NCBI GenBank assembly: GCA_002388885.1
Contig: DGNI01000045.1
Coordinates: 18,058-49,994, forward strand
Length of the DNA: 31,937 bases
Direction: 5' to 3'
DNA from: Parvularculaceae bacterium UBA4496
GTDB lineage: Bacteria > Pseudomonadota > Alphaproteobacteria > Caulobacterales > Parvularculaceae
Numbering within the stretch: the first letter of the stretch is position 1; every line of letters starts with the position of its first letter. Shown here piece by piece: positions 23,711 through 30,601 of the stretch. Both the position numbers and the translations under genes were made by a program. The notes beneath the pieces were generated by a model. That model saw nothing but the letters and a program-made list of their open reading frames with translations, ran no database searches and was not told the DNA's origin.

Positions 23711-24727
23711 ATGAGTCTCAGCCTGAAAGATATCTCCCACCGGTTCGATGGAACGCGTGCGCTTAACGCTGCGAATTTGTCCGTCGCACCGGGAGAGCTT
23801 GTCTGTCTTTTCGGGCCGTCAGGTTGCGGCAAGACAACCCTGTTGCGCATCGCCGCGGGGCTTGAACCCTTGCAGGAAGGATCCGTTGAACTGGACGGCG
23901 CCTTGCTGGCGAGACCGGGCCGGGAAACGCCGCCGGAAAAGCGTCCCGTCGGTCTCGTTTTTCAGGACTATGTTCTGTTCCCGCATCTTACCGTCGAAAA
24001 AAACATCGCCTTCGGTCTTGCAGGCGAACCCAAAGCAAAGCTGCGCGTCATCGATCAGCTACACGCTTTCGGCATCGCCGATCTTGCGCGCCGCTATCCT
24101 CATGAGCTTTCCGGCGGCCAGCAGCAGCGTGTGGCGCTCGCCCGCGCCATGGCGAGGAAACCGAAAGCGCTGTTGCTGGACGAACCTTTCGCCAGCATCG
24201 ACGTTGCGTTGCGACGTCGCCTTCGCGGCGAACTGCGACGCACCTTGAAAGAGCAGAACGCAGCTGTATTGCTCGTTACTCACGACCCAGAAGAAGCGCT
24301 GGCCCTTGGCGATCGCATTGCCTTGATGCGCGCAGGCGAAATCATCGAGGCTGCAAGTCCGGAAGATCTGTTTTCGCGCCCGCAGACACCGGAAGGCGCG
24401 CGTATCTTTCCCGGCAGTCAGGCAATAACGGGCACGATCAAAGGGGGCGTTTTCCATTCCGCATTGGGAACATGTCCGGCCGAACATCTGACGGACGGAC
24501 CCGCGCTGGCTGTCCTGCGAGCAGATGCTGTTACAGCCCAGCCGGATGCCGCCGGATCTTTCCGTGTTGTCGATGTGCGTTTCGTCGGGCCGCAATGGTC
24601 GGCAAGGCTTGAAGCCGAAGGCGGGGAGCCGGCGCTTAGCGTCAGTATGAGCGAGGCGCCAAATGCCGGCGCGCTGATGAGCGCTGGCGCCGACTGGTCA
24701 AGGACGTTCATTTTCTCCGCTGTGTGA
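23711..24727 (+). CDS. fbpC: ABC transporter ATP-binding protein (ferric-iron, FbpC-type)
   Basis: A 338-residue ATPase that powers the permease encoded divergently. Walker A GPSGCGKTT (35-43), Q-loop LVFQDYVLFPHLTV near 83, signature LSGGQQQRVALARAMARKP near 132-150, Walker B LLLDEPFASID near 157, and switch His in LLVTHDPEEALALGDR near 193. A C-terminal regulatory region (TOBE-like) lies between about 236 and 338. The length and domain plan match the iron/spermidine/sulfate CUT1-type importers. The start has a weak GAGAAG ribosome site. The binding-protein gene follows 124 bases later with its own Fur-box-like element, so it may have a separate promoter. Confidence 0.9.
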   Translation: MSLSLKDISHRFDGTRALNAANLSVAPGELVCLFGPSGCGKTTLLRIAAGLEPLQEGSVELDGALLARPGRETPPEKRPVGLVFQDYVLFPHLTVEKNIAFGLAGEPKAKLRVIDQLHAFGIADLARRYPHELSGGQQQRVALARAMARKPKALLLDEPFASIDVALRRRLRGELRRTLKEQNAAVLLVTHDPEEALALGDRIALMRAGEIIEAASPEDLFSRPQTPEGARIFPGSQAITGTIKGGVFHSALGTCPAEHLTDGPALAVLRADAVTAQPDAAGSFRVVDVRFVGPQWSARLEAEGGEPALSVSMSEAPNAGALMSAGADWSRTFIFSAV

Positions 24728-24793
24728 TTGTTTTGGCGGCCCTGCGGCGTTTACGCGGTTGCATTTCTTTATCCGGATCGCTACATCTGTAAT

Positions 24794-24808
24794 TAAGAAT
24801 TATTCGCA
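24794..24808 (+). promoter_or_regulatory. Candidate Fur box upstream of the iron-binding protein gene
   Basis: TAAGAAT-T-ATTCGCA at 24794-24808 agrees at 12 of 14 positions with the 7-1-7 Fur motif TGAGAAT-N-ATTCTCA. It lies about 45 bases before the start codon. It is in an otherwise AT-rich stretch between the ATPase and the binding-protein gene. A related half-site (ATTCTCG) lies in the divergent region near 23624. Confidence 0.5.
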
Positions 24809-24851
24809 AATAGAAGTCGGCTTGGCGAGGCCTGCCGTGACGGGGATAAAT

Positions 24852-25910
24852 ATGATGAAAATCAAAGGTTTACTGGTGGCAGCGCTTGCATTGGCGAGTT
24901 GCGGCGCGCCGGAAACGACGGAAACAACTGACGCAACGCCATCAACGCGGCCGATCACCGGAGAGGTCAATGTCTATTCCGGCCGGCATTACGATTCCGA
25001 TATCGTCCTGTTCGATCAGTTTACGGAAGAAACCGGGATCAAGGTCAACTACATAGAGGCAGGCGGCGATGCGTTGATCGAGCGGATCACGCAGGAAGCC
25101 GAAGCAAGCCCCGCTGATATATTCATCACCGCGGACGCCGGTATTTTGTGGCGCGCCGACGAGCGCGGCGTCTTCCGCTCGCTCGACAATGCAAGGCTTG
25201 AAGAACGCGTGCCTCCACAGTTCCGTCACCCGGACGGCAAATGGTTCGGGCTTTCAAAGCGTGCGCGCATCGTCATCTACAACAAGGAAATGGGTCTGCC
25301 CGAAGGGCTTGAAACCTACGAAGATCTTGCTGATCCGGCCTATCGCGGAATGATCTGTGTGCGGTCTTCTTCAAACATTTACAATCAGTCGCTGCTCGCC
25401 TCGCGCATTGCGCGCTGGGGTGAAGATCGCGCGGAGGCTTGGGCGGCGGGCGTTGTCGCCAATTTCGCGCGCAAGCCGCAGGGCAATGATACATCGCAAA
25501 TTGAGGCCGTCGCCGCCGGGTTTTGCCGCCTCGGCATCGTCAACAGCTATTACACGGCGCGCTTCAAGGGCTCCGATGATCCACAAGCAGCGGCTATCGG
25601 CGAACAATTCGAATTGTTCTTTCCCGATCAGGACGGCGCCGGCGCGCATGTGAACATCTCCGGCGCGGGCGTCACGCAATACGCGCCGAATGCGCAAAAC
25701 GCGGAAAAACTGATTGAGTTTCTCCTGCGGGATGAAACGCAAGGCGCCTTCGCCAGCGGCAACAACGAATACCCCGTCGTCGAAGGTGTTGAGGCGCAAG
25801 GGCCAATCGCCGCCTATAGCGACTTTAAGGCTGACGATCTGCCGGTCTCTGCGCTGGGTGAGAACCAGGCTGCGGCGGTGCGGATTTTCGACCGGGTCGG
25901 CTGGCCGTAA
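24852..25910 (+). CDS. fbpA: Fe(3+) ABC transporter substrate-binding lipoprotein (FbpA/FutA-type)
   Basis: A 352-residue binding protein beginning at ATG 24852 (ATG 24855 equally possible). The lipobox ALASC near residue 18-20 is followed by a short Thr-rich linker, so the mature protein is anchored by lipid on the outer side of the inner membrane. Family motifs: VNVYSGRHYDSD near residue 40, FTEETGIKVNYIEAGGDALIERI, SPADIFITADAGILW, and LGIVNSYYTARF with the adjacent tyrosines that clamp ferric iron in FbpA/FutA. It delivers iron to the FbpB/FbpC importer. An in-frame ATG at 24759 would put 31 extra residues before the signal and overlap the Fur-like site; I rejected it. A clear Fur-box-like element precedes the gene. 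Confidence 0.9.
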   Translation: MMKIKGLLVAALALASCGAPETTETTDATPSTRPITGEVNVYSGRHYDSDIVLFDQFTEETGIKVNYIEAGGDALIERITQEAEASPADIFITADAGILWRADERGVFRSLDNARLEERVPPQFRHPDGKWFGLSKRARIVIYNKEMGLPEGLETYEDLADPAYRGMICVRSSSNIYNQSLLASRIARWGEDRAEAWAAGVVANFARKPQGNDTSQIEAVAAGFCRLGIVNSYYTARFKGSDDPQAAAIGEQFELFFPDQDGAGAHVNISGAGVTQYAPNAQNAEKLIEFLLRDETQGAFASGNNEYPVVEGVEAQGPIAAYSDFKADDLPVSALGENQAAAVRIFDRVGWP

Positions 25911-25952
25911 ACGCTTGTGGAGAAACCATGTAGTTTTGTGGCTGGTTCAGGG

Positions 25953-25980
25953 TTGCGGATTGATATAACATAGATATAAC
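25953..25980 (+). promoter_or_regulatory. Promoter and direct-repeat operator candidate before the Zur-like gene
   Basis: TTGCGG (25953-25958) and TATAAC (25975-25980) are spaced 16 bases apart, as a sigma-70-like promoter. The octamer GATATAAC occurs twice (25962-25969 and 25973-25980) with an 11-base period, about one helical turn. It covers the spacer and -10. The half-site TATAACA is reminiscent of alphaproteobacterial Zur sites, so autoregulation is plausible. Confidence 0.5.
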
Positions 25981-26006
25981 AAATCCGTAGCCTAGGGAGC
26001 GTGAGC

Positions 26007-26438
26007 GTGGCCAATAACACAACCACTGCGGGAAATGACAACGAACGGAAGCGCCCGGCGGGGCTCTTGAAGAACGAAAAGCTGGTCTGGGATGTTCTGG
26101 CGGCAAGCAAGGATCCGCTGAAAGCCTATGAAATCCTCGACAAGCTGAAAGAGCGCGGCGTTCGCGCGCCGATGACGGTCTATCGGGCCCTCGAGGGGCT
26201 TGAGGAAAAGGGCCACATCCACAAACTCGACGGCCTCAACGCCTTCGTTCTTTGCACCCATGAGGGACCGCATGTGGTGCAGACGTTCCTCGTCTGCGAG
26301 TCCTGTTCCAATGTTGAGGAACTCGAAGTCGTCGCCGTTGAAGCCGACATCGCTCCGGCGGTGCGCGCGGCCTCGTTCCATATGAATACGGCGCGTCTTG
26401 AGATTAAAGGCAACTGCAACACCTGCGCTGCAGCATAA
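26007..26438 (+). CDS. zur: Fur-family transcriptional regulator, Zur-like
   Basis: A metal-responsive repressor of 143 residues from GTG 26007, chosen over GTG 26001 because AGGGAG lies seven bases upstream of the former. The winged-helix region KAYEILDKLKERGVRAPMTVYRALEGLEEKGHIHKL (TVYRAL recognition helix) and NAFVLCTHEG resemble Zur more than Fur. The dimerisation domain has the structural zinc cysteines CESC and CNTC, the latter near the C-terminus. In the cell it would bind zinc and repress zinc-uptake genes. It lies between the iron importer and the gcv operon. Direct repeats over its own promoter suggest autoregulation. A Fur role acting on the neighbouring iron box cannot be excluded. 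Confidence 0.83.
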   Translation: MANNTTTAGNDNERKRPAGLLKNEKLVWDVLAASKDPLKAYEILDKLKERGVRAPMTVYRALEGLEEKGHIHKLDGLNAFVLCTHEGPHVVQTFLVCESCSNVEELEVVAVEADIAPAVRAASFHMNTARLEIKGNCNTCAAA

Positions 26439-26466
26439 GTAAAATCAGCCGCTCTCGTTAGAATCA

Positions 26467-26494
26467 TTGACTCGGCATAGCGCTCGCCTATGGT
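26467..26494 (+). promoter_or_regulatory. Promoter of the glycine cleavage operon
   Basis: TTGACT (26467-26472) and TATGGT (26489-26494) lie 16 bases apart, giving a transcription start near 26501. That is about 30 bases before the first glycine aptamer and 29 bases after the zur stop. No other promoter-like pair was seen in this gap. Confidence 0.55.
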
Positions 26495-26533
26495 TTCGGC
26501 CGCTGGCGGATAAACCACGCTAGCGAGCCATAT

Positions 26534-26719
26534 GCGGGAGAGATCGCGCGGATTAGCGCGGCGCCGAAGGAGCAACCGCCCCGGAAACTCTCAGGCAAAA
26601 GGACCGCACTGGCTATTAAGGCTGGAAAGAGGGCGACGCCTAAATCGTCGCCCCGCCGAAGGAGTAAGTAAGGAGCGAGCAAGGCTTCTTGCGAAATCTC
26701 TCAGGTTCCCGTGACAGCC
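26534..26719 (+). promoter_or_regulatory. Tandem glycine riboswitch (two aptamers)
   Basis: Aptamer 1 (26534-26607) starts GCGGGAGAG and contains CGCCGAAGGAGCAA and ACTCTCAGGCAAAAGGACCGC; its P1 pairs GCGG with CCGC. Aptamer 2 (26620-26719) starts GGCTGGAAAGAG, contains CGCCGAAGGAGTAA and ATCTCTCAGG, and closes by GGCTG with CAGCC. A strong stem inside aptamer 2 pairs GGGCGACG with CGTCGCCC. The two are joined by a 12-base linker, the classic cooperative glycine riboswitch layout. It precedes gcvT, where such switches usually turn glycine degradation on when glycine is high. It ends 4 bases before the terminator stem. Confidence 0.96.
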
Positions 26720-26723
26720 GGGG

Positions 26724-26751
26724 TCGCCGTTATTCGGAACGGCGATTTTTT
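26724..26751 (+). terminator. Riboswitch expression-platform terminator before gcvT
   Basis: TCGCCGTT (26724-26731) pairs perfectly with AACGGCGA (26738-26745) around the loop ATTCGG, followed by six T residues. It starts 4 bases after the second aptamer and ends 16 bases before the gcvT start codon. It is the likely switch element. Confidence 0.9.
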
Positions 26752-26767
26752 GTCATGGGACGGATGA

Positions 26768-27934
26768 ATGCCTTTAGAATCTGAAAACGCCGCACTGAAG
26801 AAAACATCGCTTAACGATCTGCACCGCGCGCTTGGCGCAAAAATGGTGGAATTCGCCGGTTACGATATGCCGGTGCAGTTTCCCATGGGCGTTCTGAAAG
26901 AACATCTCCATACCCGTGAAAAAGCGGGGTTGTTCGATGTTTCGCATATGGGCCAGGCATTTTTGAAGACTGCCGAAGCGGATCTTGGCGATGACGGCGC
27001 CCATGAGAAAATCGCCGCCGCAATTGAAATGCTCGTCCCCGGCGAAATCCAAAAACTCAAAAAAGGCGGCGCGCGCTATTCAGTGCTGCTGAATGAGGAA
27101 GGCGGTATCCTTGATGACCTGATGATCACCCGGCCGATCCGCGATGATAAACAGGGGATGCTGTTCCTCGTCGTCAATGCGTCGATGAAGGATCAGGACT
27201 TTGCGCTGATCGAAGAAAAACTGGCAGGCAAGGCGACGCTGGAGCGGGCGGAGGATCGCAGTCTTATCGCCCTGCAGGGGCCGGCGGCGGCCGGCGTGGT
27301 TGCGAAACTGATCCCTGAAGCGGCGGAACAGAAGTTCATGACCATGCGTCCTTATGAGTGGCAAGGTGCTTACCTCCTCGTCACGCGCGGCGGCTACACC
27401 GGCGAGGACGGATTTGAAATTTCCGTCCCCAACGACAAAGCGGAACTGCTGGCGAAAACATTGCTCGCGCATCCGCAAGTCGAGTCTATTGGTCTTGGCG
27501 CGCGCGACTCCCTGCGGCTTGAGGCAGGACTTTGCCTTTACGGCCACGATCTGACGCCGGAAATCTCCCCGGTCGAGGGCAACATCGCCTTCGCCATCGG
27601 CAAGCGCCGGCGCGAAGAGGGCGGATTTCCGGGCGCCGTGCGTATTCAAAAAGAACTGGCTGAAGGCCCGACATCATTGCGCATCGGCATCAGGCCTGAG
27701 GGCCGCGCCCCGGCGCGCGAGGGCGCAGAAATTCAGACCACGGACGGAAAGTCTATCGGCAAGGTGACGTCCGGCGGTTTCGGGCCGAGTGTCGGCGGGC
27801 CGGTCGCCATGGGCTATGTCGATGCCGCCTATGCCGAAACCGGAACGCCGCTGCAGTTAATTGTGCGCGGAAAGCCGCTGTCCGCAGTCGTCGCGGACAT
27901 GCCGTTCGCACCGCACCGTTATTTTAGAGGTTAA
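26768..27934 (+). CDS. gcvT: Glycine cleavage system T protein (aminomethyltransferase)
   Basis: A 388-residue T-protein that takes the aminomethyl group from lipoyl-GcvH and transfers the one-carbon unit to tetrahydrofolate, releasing ammonia. Seen: [24 protein letters not shown] at the start, [43 protein letters not shown] near 205, [20 protein letters not shown] near 240, and a C-terminal [21 protein letters not shown]. All are conserved in GcvT. GGGACGG precedes the ATG. It is the first structural gene after the glycine riboswitch and terminator. The gcvH gene begins 10 bases later, so they are co-transcribed. Confidence 0.95.
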   Translation: MPLESENAALKKTSLNDLHRALGAKMVEFAGYDMPVQFPMGVLKEHLHTREKAGLFDVSHMGQAFLKTAEADLGDDGAHEKIAAAIEMLVPGEIQKLKKGGARYSVLLNEEGGILDDLMITRPIRDDKQGMLFLVVNASMKDQDFALIEEKLAGKATLERAEDRSLIALQGPAAAGVVAKLIPEAAEQKFMTMRPYEWQGAYLLVTRGGYTGEDGFEISVPNDKAELLAKTLLAHPQVESIGLGARDSLRLEAGLCLYGHDLTPEISPVEGNIAFAIGKRRREEGGFPGAVRIQKELAEGPTSLRIGIRPEGRAPAREGAEIQTTDGKSIGKVTSGGFGPSVGGPVAMGYVDAAYAETGTPLQLIVRGKPLSAVVADMPFAPHRYFRG

Positions 27935-27944
27935 GGAGAGAGCC

Positions 27945-28316
27945 ATGAGCGTCAGATATTCAAAAGACCATGAATGGGCGAAAGCGGATGGCGATGCGTA
28001 CGTCATAGGCATCAGCGCACACGCCGCAGAACAACTTGGCGATGTCGTCTTCGTCGAACTGCCGGAAGCCGGCAAGACCTATTCAAAAGGCGATGAAATG
28101 GCCGTGGTCGAATCCGTGAAAGCGGCGTCTGACGTTTATGCGCCGATCTCAGGCGAGATCGTTGCGGTCAACACGGCCATTGTCGATGAACCAGCGAAGG
28201 TAAACGAAGACCCGCAAGGGGCGGCGTGGTTCGTCAAGATCAAGGCGAGCAATCCGGCGGAGCTTGACGAGATGATGGACGAGGCGGCGTACAAGGAATT
28301 TGCGGAGAACGCATGA
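27945..28316 (+). CDS. gcvH: Glycine cleavage system H protein (lipoyl carrier)
   Basis: A 123-residue lipoyl carrier that shuttles the aminomethyl intermediate between GcvP, GcvT and lipoamide dehydrogenase. The sequence contains YSKDHEWAK, then [40 protein letters not shown], with Lys59 (ESVKA) as lipoyl attachment site, and a C-terminal [26 protein letters not shown] precedes ATG 27945. An in-frame upstream start at 27861 lies within gcvT and was rejected. Its stop codon overlaps the ATG of the next small gene (ATGA at 28313-28316), so the next gene is translationally coupled to it. All expected residues for a working H protein are present. Confidence 0.96.
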   Translation: MSVRYSKDHEWAKADGDAYVIGISAHAAEQLGDVVFVELPEAGKTYSKGDEMAVVESVKAASDVYAPISGEIVAVNTAIVDEPAKVNEDPQGAAWFVKIKASNPAELDEMMDEAAYKEFAENA

Positions 28317-28513
28317 TCAAAGATGCTGGTGAAAAACTCGGGCTTAGCCTGGCGCTTGGCGCCGGCATGGGGGTCGCTTTTGGCGCCGTCATTGGCGTGT
28401 TGATGGACAACATTCCTATTGGAATCTCGCTGGGAATTGCAATCGGTGCGGGGCTTGGCGCCGCTTTCGGCGCAGTGGCCGCAAGCAGAGGAGGAAATGA
28501 TGAAGAACGCTAG
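28313..28513 (+). CDS. Small glycine-zipper membrane protein in the gcv operon (copy 1)
   Basis: I do not recognise the family by name. It is a 66-residue protein with about 15 glycines: a short charged start ([10 protein letters not shown]), hydrophobic helix [18 protein letters not shown], the turn MDNIPIG, and a second helix of [21 protein letters not shown] polar tail follows (SRGGNDEER). The GxxxG-like spacing in both helices is a glycine-zipper pattern, favouring helix packing and oligomers in a membrane. Its ATG overlaps the gcvH stop by four bases (ATGA), so it is coupled to gcvH. It overlaps the next gene by 14 bases. No gcv function is known for such proteins. Prediction of membrane location is from composition. 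Confidence 0.7.
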   Translation: MIKDAGEKLGLSLALGAGMGVAFGAVIGVLMDNIPIGISLGIAIGAGLGAAFGAVAASRGGNDEER

Positions 28514-28691
28514 CGGAATGGGCGTTGGCATGGGCGCAGGAATAGCCATCGGCGTGGCCATCGGCGTTGCCACCGACAATCTGGCTGTATGGATCGCGAT
28601 CGGCGTCGCTATTGGGGCCGCCATGGGCGGCGCGATGACGGCTGCCCAATCAAAAAGCAATTCAGAAAAAGAAAAAAACAAGGACGAGTAA
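28500..28691 (+). CDS. Small glycine-zipper membrane protein in the gcv operon (copy 2)
   Basis: A 63-residue paralogue of the preceding gene. Helix 1 is GMGVGMGAGIAIGVAIGVAT. The shared turn DNLAVW follows, then helix 2 IAIGVAIGAAMGGAMTAAQ. It ends in a charged, Lys/Glu-rich tail (SKSNSEKEKNKDE). ATG 28500 has the strong ribosome site AGAGGAGG five bases upstream; an ATG at 28497 is too close to it. The start overlaps copy 1 by 14 bases in another frame. The DN-turn and GIAIG repeat are shared with copy 1, so the two probably arose by duplication and may form a hetero-oligomer. gcvPA follows 9 bases downstream. Its function is unknown. Confidence 0.7.
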   Translation: MKNASGMGVGMGAGIAIGVAIGVATDNLAVWIAIGVAIGAAMGGAMTAAQSKSNSEKEKNKDE

Positions 28692-28700
28692 GGGGCGAAT

Positions 28701-30041
28701 ATGCGTTATCTCCCGCTGAATGACGCCGACCGGCAGGCGATGTTGAAAGTGATCGGCGCCGGCGCCATTGACGACCTGTTCGCCGACGTGCCGAAAGATG
28801 CGCTGAACGCGAAGTTCGACCTGCCCGACCATCAGGGCGAATTGGAGGTTGAGCGGGCGCTTGGCGCCATGGCCGCAAAAAACCGCGCAGCGGGCGCAGG
28901 GCCGTCTTTCATCGGCTGCGGCGCCTACAAGCATCATATCCCGGCAACGGTCGATCATATTATTCAGCGTTCGGAGTTTTTGACCGCCTATACGCCATAC
29001 CAGCCAGAAATCGCGCAAGGCACGCTGCAATATCTGTTCGAATTCCAGACCCAGGTTGCGGCCCTGACCGGCATGGAGGTCGCCAACGCTTCCATGTATG
29101 ACGGCTCCACCGGGTGCGGCGAGGCAGCGCTGATGGCGCGGCGCGTAACCAAACGCAACAAGACGATCCTTTCCGGCGGGCTCCACCCCCATTACGGCGC
29201 TGTGACGCGCACCAATCTCGAACTGGTGAACGCGAAGGTGGTGCAGTCGCCGATGGACGTCGACGCCTCGGAAGATATTGTATCGCAGATCGACGATGAC
29301 ACCGCCTGCGTGATCGTGCAGACGCCGGATGTGTTCGGCAATGTGCGTGATTTAACGCCCATCGCCGAAGCGGCGCACGCAAAAGGTGCGCTCCTTGTTG
29401 CTGTCGTCACCGAGGTTGTTTCGCTCGGCGCGCTCAAAAGCCCGGGTGATATGGGCGCCGACATTGTGGTTGGCGAAGGTCAGTCCATCGGCAACGGGCT
29501 GAATTTTGGCGGGCCATATGTCGGCCTGTTCGCCACGCGCCAGAAATATATGCGCCAGATGCCGGGGCGTTTATGCGGCGAGACGGTAGACGCAGAGGGC
29601 AAGCGCGGTTTCGTGTTGACGCTTTCAACGCGCGAGCAACACATCCGCCGCGACAAGGCGACCTCAAACATCTGCACCAACTCCGGCCTGTGCACCCTCG
29701 CCTTCACGGCGCATATGACGCTGCTGGGCGAGGCGGGCTTGCGCAAACTTGCAGCGCTGAATCATGAAGCCGCCTGTAAAACCGCCGATGCGCTTGGCGC
29801 GATTCCCGGCGTCGAGGTGGTCAACAAAAACTACTTCAACGAGTTCACGCTGCGCCTGCCGAAAAACGCCGAGGAAGTCGTCGAACAGCTCGCAAACGAA
29901 GGCGTGCTCGCGGGCGTGCCCGGCGGGCGCCTCTGGCCCCATGATGGCGCGGATAATTTGCTCATCGTTGCGGCGACGGAATGCGTGACGGATGCGGATA
30001 TTGCTGCGTTTGCGACGAGATTGGGGGAGGCACTGAAATGA
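28701..30041 (+). CDS. gcvPA: Glycine dehydrogenase (decarboxylating) subunit 1
   Basis: The alpha-type subunit of a split, heterodimeric P-protein, 446 residues, which together with GcvPB decarboxylates glycine using pyridoxal phosphate and loads the aminomethyl group onto GcvH. Seen: [15 protein letters not shown], then [57 protein letters not shown] and [15 protein letters not shown]. The P1 subunit lacks the catalytic PLP lysine, which is carried by GcvPB. The start ATG follows AAGGGGCG. Its stop overlaps the next ORF's ATG by four bases (ATGA at 30038-30041). Heterodimeric GcvP is normal in many alphaproteobacteria. Confidence 0.95.
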   Translation: MRYLPLNDADRQAMLKVIGAGAIDDLFADVPKDALNAKFDLPDHQGELEVERALGAMAAKNRAAGAGPSFIGCGAYKHHIPATVDHIIQRSEFLTAYTPYQPEIAQGTLQYLFEFQTQVAALTGMEVANASMYDGSTGCGEAALMARRVTKRNKTILSGGLHPHYGAVTRTNLELVNAKVVQSPMDVDASEDIVSQIDDDTACVIVQTPDVFGNVRDLTPIAEAAHAKGALLVAVVTEVVSLGALKSPGDMGADIVVGEGQSIGNGLNFGGPYVGLFATRQKYMRQMPGRLCGETVDAEGKRGFVLTLSTREQHIRRDKATSNICTNSGLCTLAFTAHMTLLGEAGLRKLAALNHEAACKTADALGAIPGVEVVNKNYFNEFTLRLPKNAEEVVEQLANEGVLAGVPGGRLWPHDGADNLLIVAATECVTDADIAAFATRLGEALK

Positions 30042-30601
30042 TAGGCGCCGTTGCTTTCTTCATTATGGCTGGTTTGGTCGATGGTTCGCAAACAATGTCG
30101 GCAAAGTCTTGGTCGATGAGATCGCCAACAAAAGAGACCATCTCGACAGAAATTACCTGTGGCGAGCAAGAATATTCGGCCTCTTATGGATATTCCTCTC
30201 GCGAGGAAATCAAAGGTAATCGCGTTTTTATCAGACGAGATCCTGTAAAATTGCTTGGTTTTAGCACCAATGCGTTTGAAGTCACGCCAGTTCTAATTCA
30301 ACAGGTTGAAGCTGCCATTTCAGCCTATTCCTATCTAGATAACATCGACCTTGGCTGTGGATGGCAAATTGATGAGGAAGAAGCAGATTTTTTAAATATT
30401 AACATCGTTGGACGTCATAAAGGCGATCATACGCAATATAGGGAAAAATGCTGGGCAGAAGATGGGTTGTTTTTTGACGAAACAACTCGAAAGTACATTC
30501 TCAAAGATGGCATTTTCTATGACATGAATAAAACAGATAAGCTTGGACATTGTGTGTATGGCCAAGAGTTTTTCACCATTGATTTAGAGAATGACGAATG
30601 A
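30038..30601 (+). CDS. AT-rich hypothetical protein inserted between gcvPA and gcvPB
   Basis: A 187-residue protein I do not recognise. It starts at an ATG overlapping the gcvPA stop (ATGA), and its own TGA overlaps the gcvPB start (ATGA at 30598-30601). So all three genes are translationally coupled. The N-terminus [17 protein letters not shown] is a possible weak signal peptide, but it lacks basic residues. Four cysteines in the body ([34 protein letters not shown]) would suit a disulfide-bonded exported protein. It is acidic and Asp/Glu/Tyr rich. Base composition is visibly AT-rich beside the GC-rich gcvP genes, suggesting recent gain. Its precise joins suggest selection or a lucky precise insertion. 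Confidence 0.68.
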   Translation: MIGAVAFFIMAGLVDGSQTMSAKSWSMRSPTKETISTEITCGEQEYSASYGYSSREEIKGNRVFIRRDPVKLLGFSTNAFEVTPVLIQQVEAAISAYSYLDNIDLGCGWQIDEEEADFLNINIVGRHKGDHTQYREKCWAEDGLFFDETTRKYILKDGIFYDMNKTDKLGHCVYGQEFFTIDLENDE

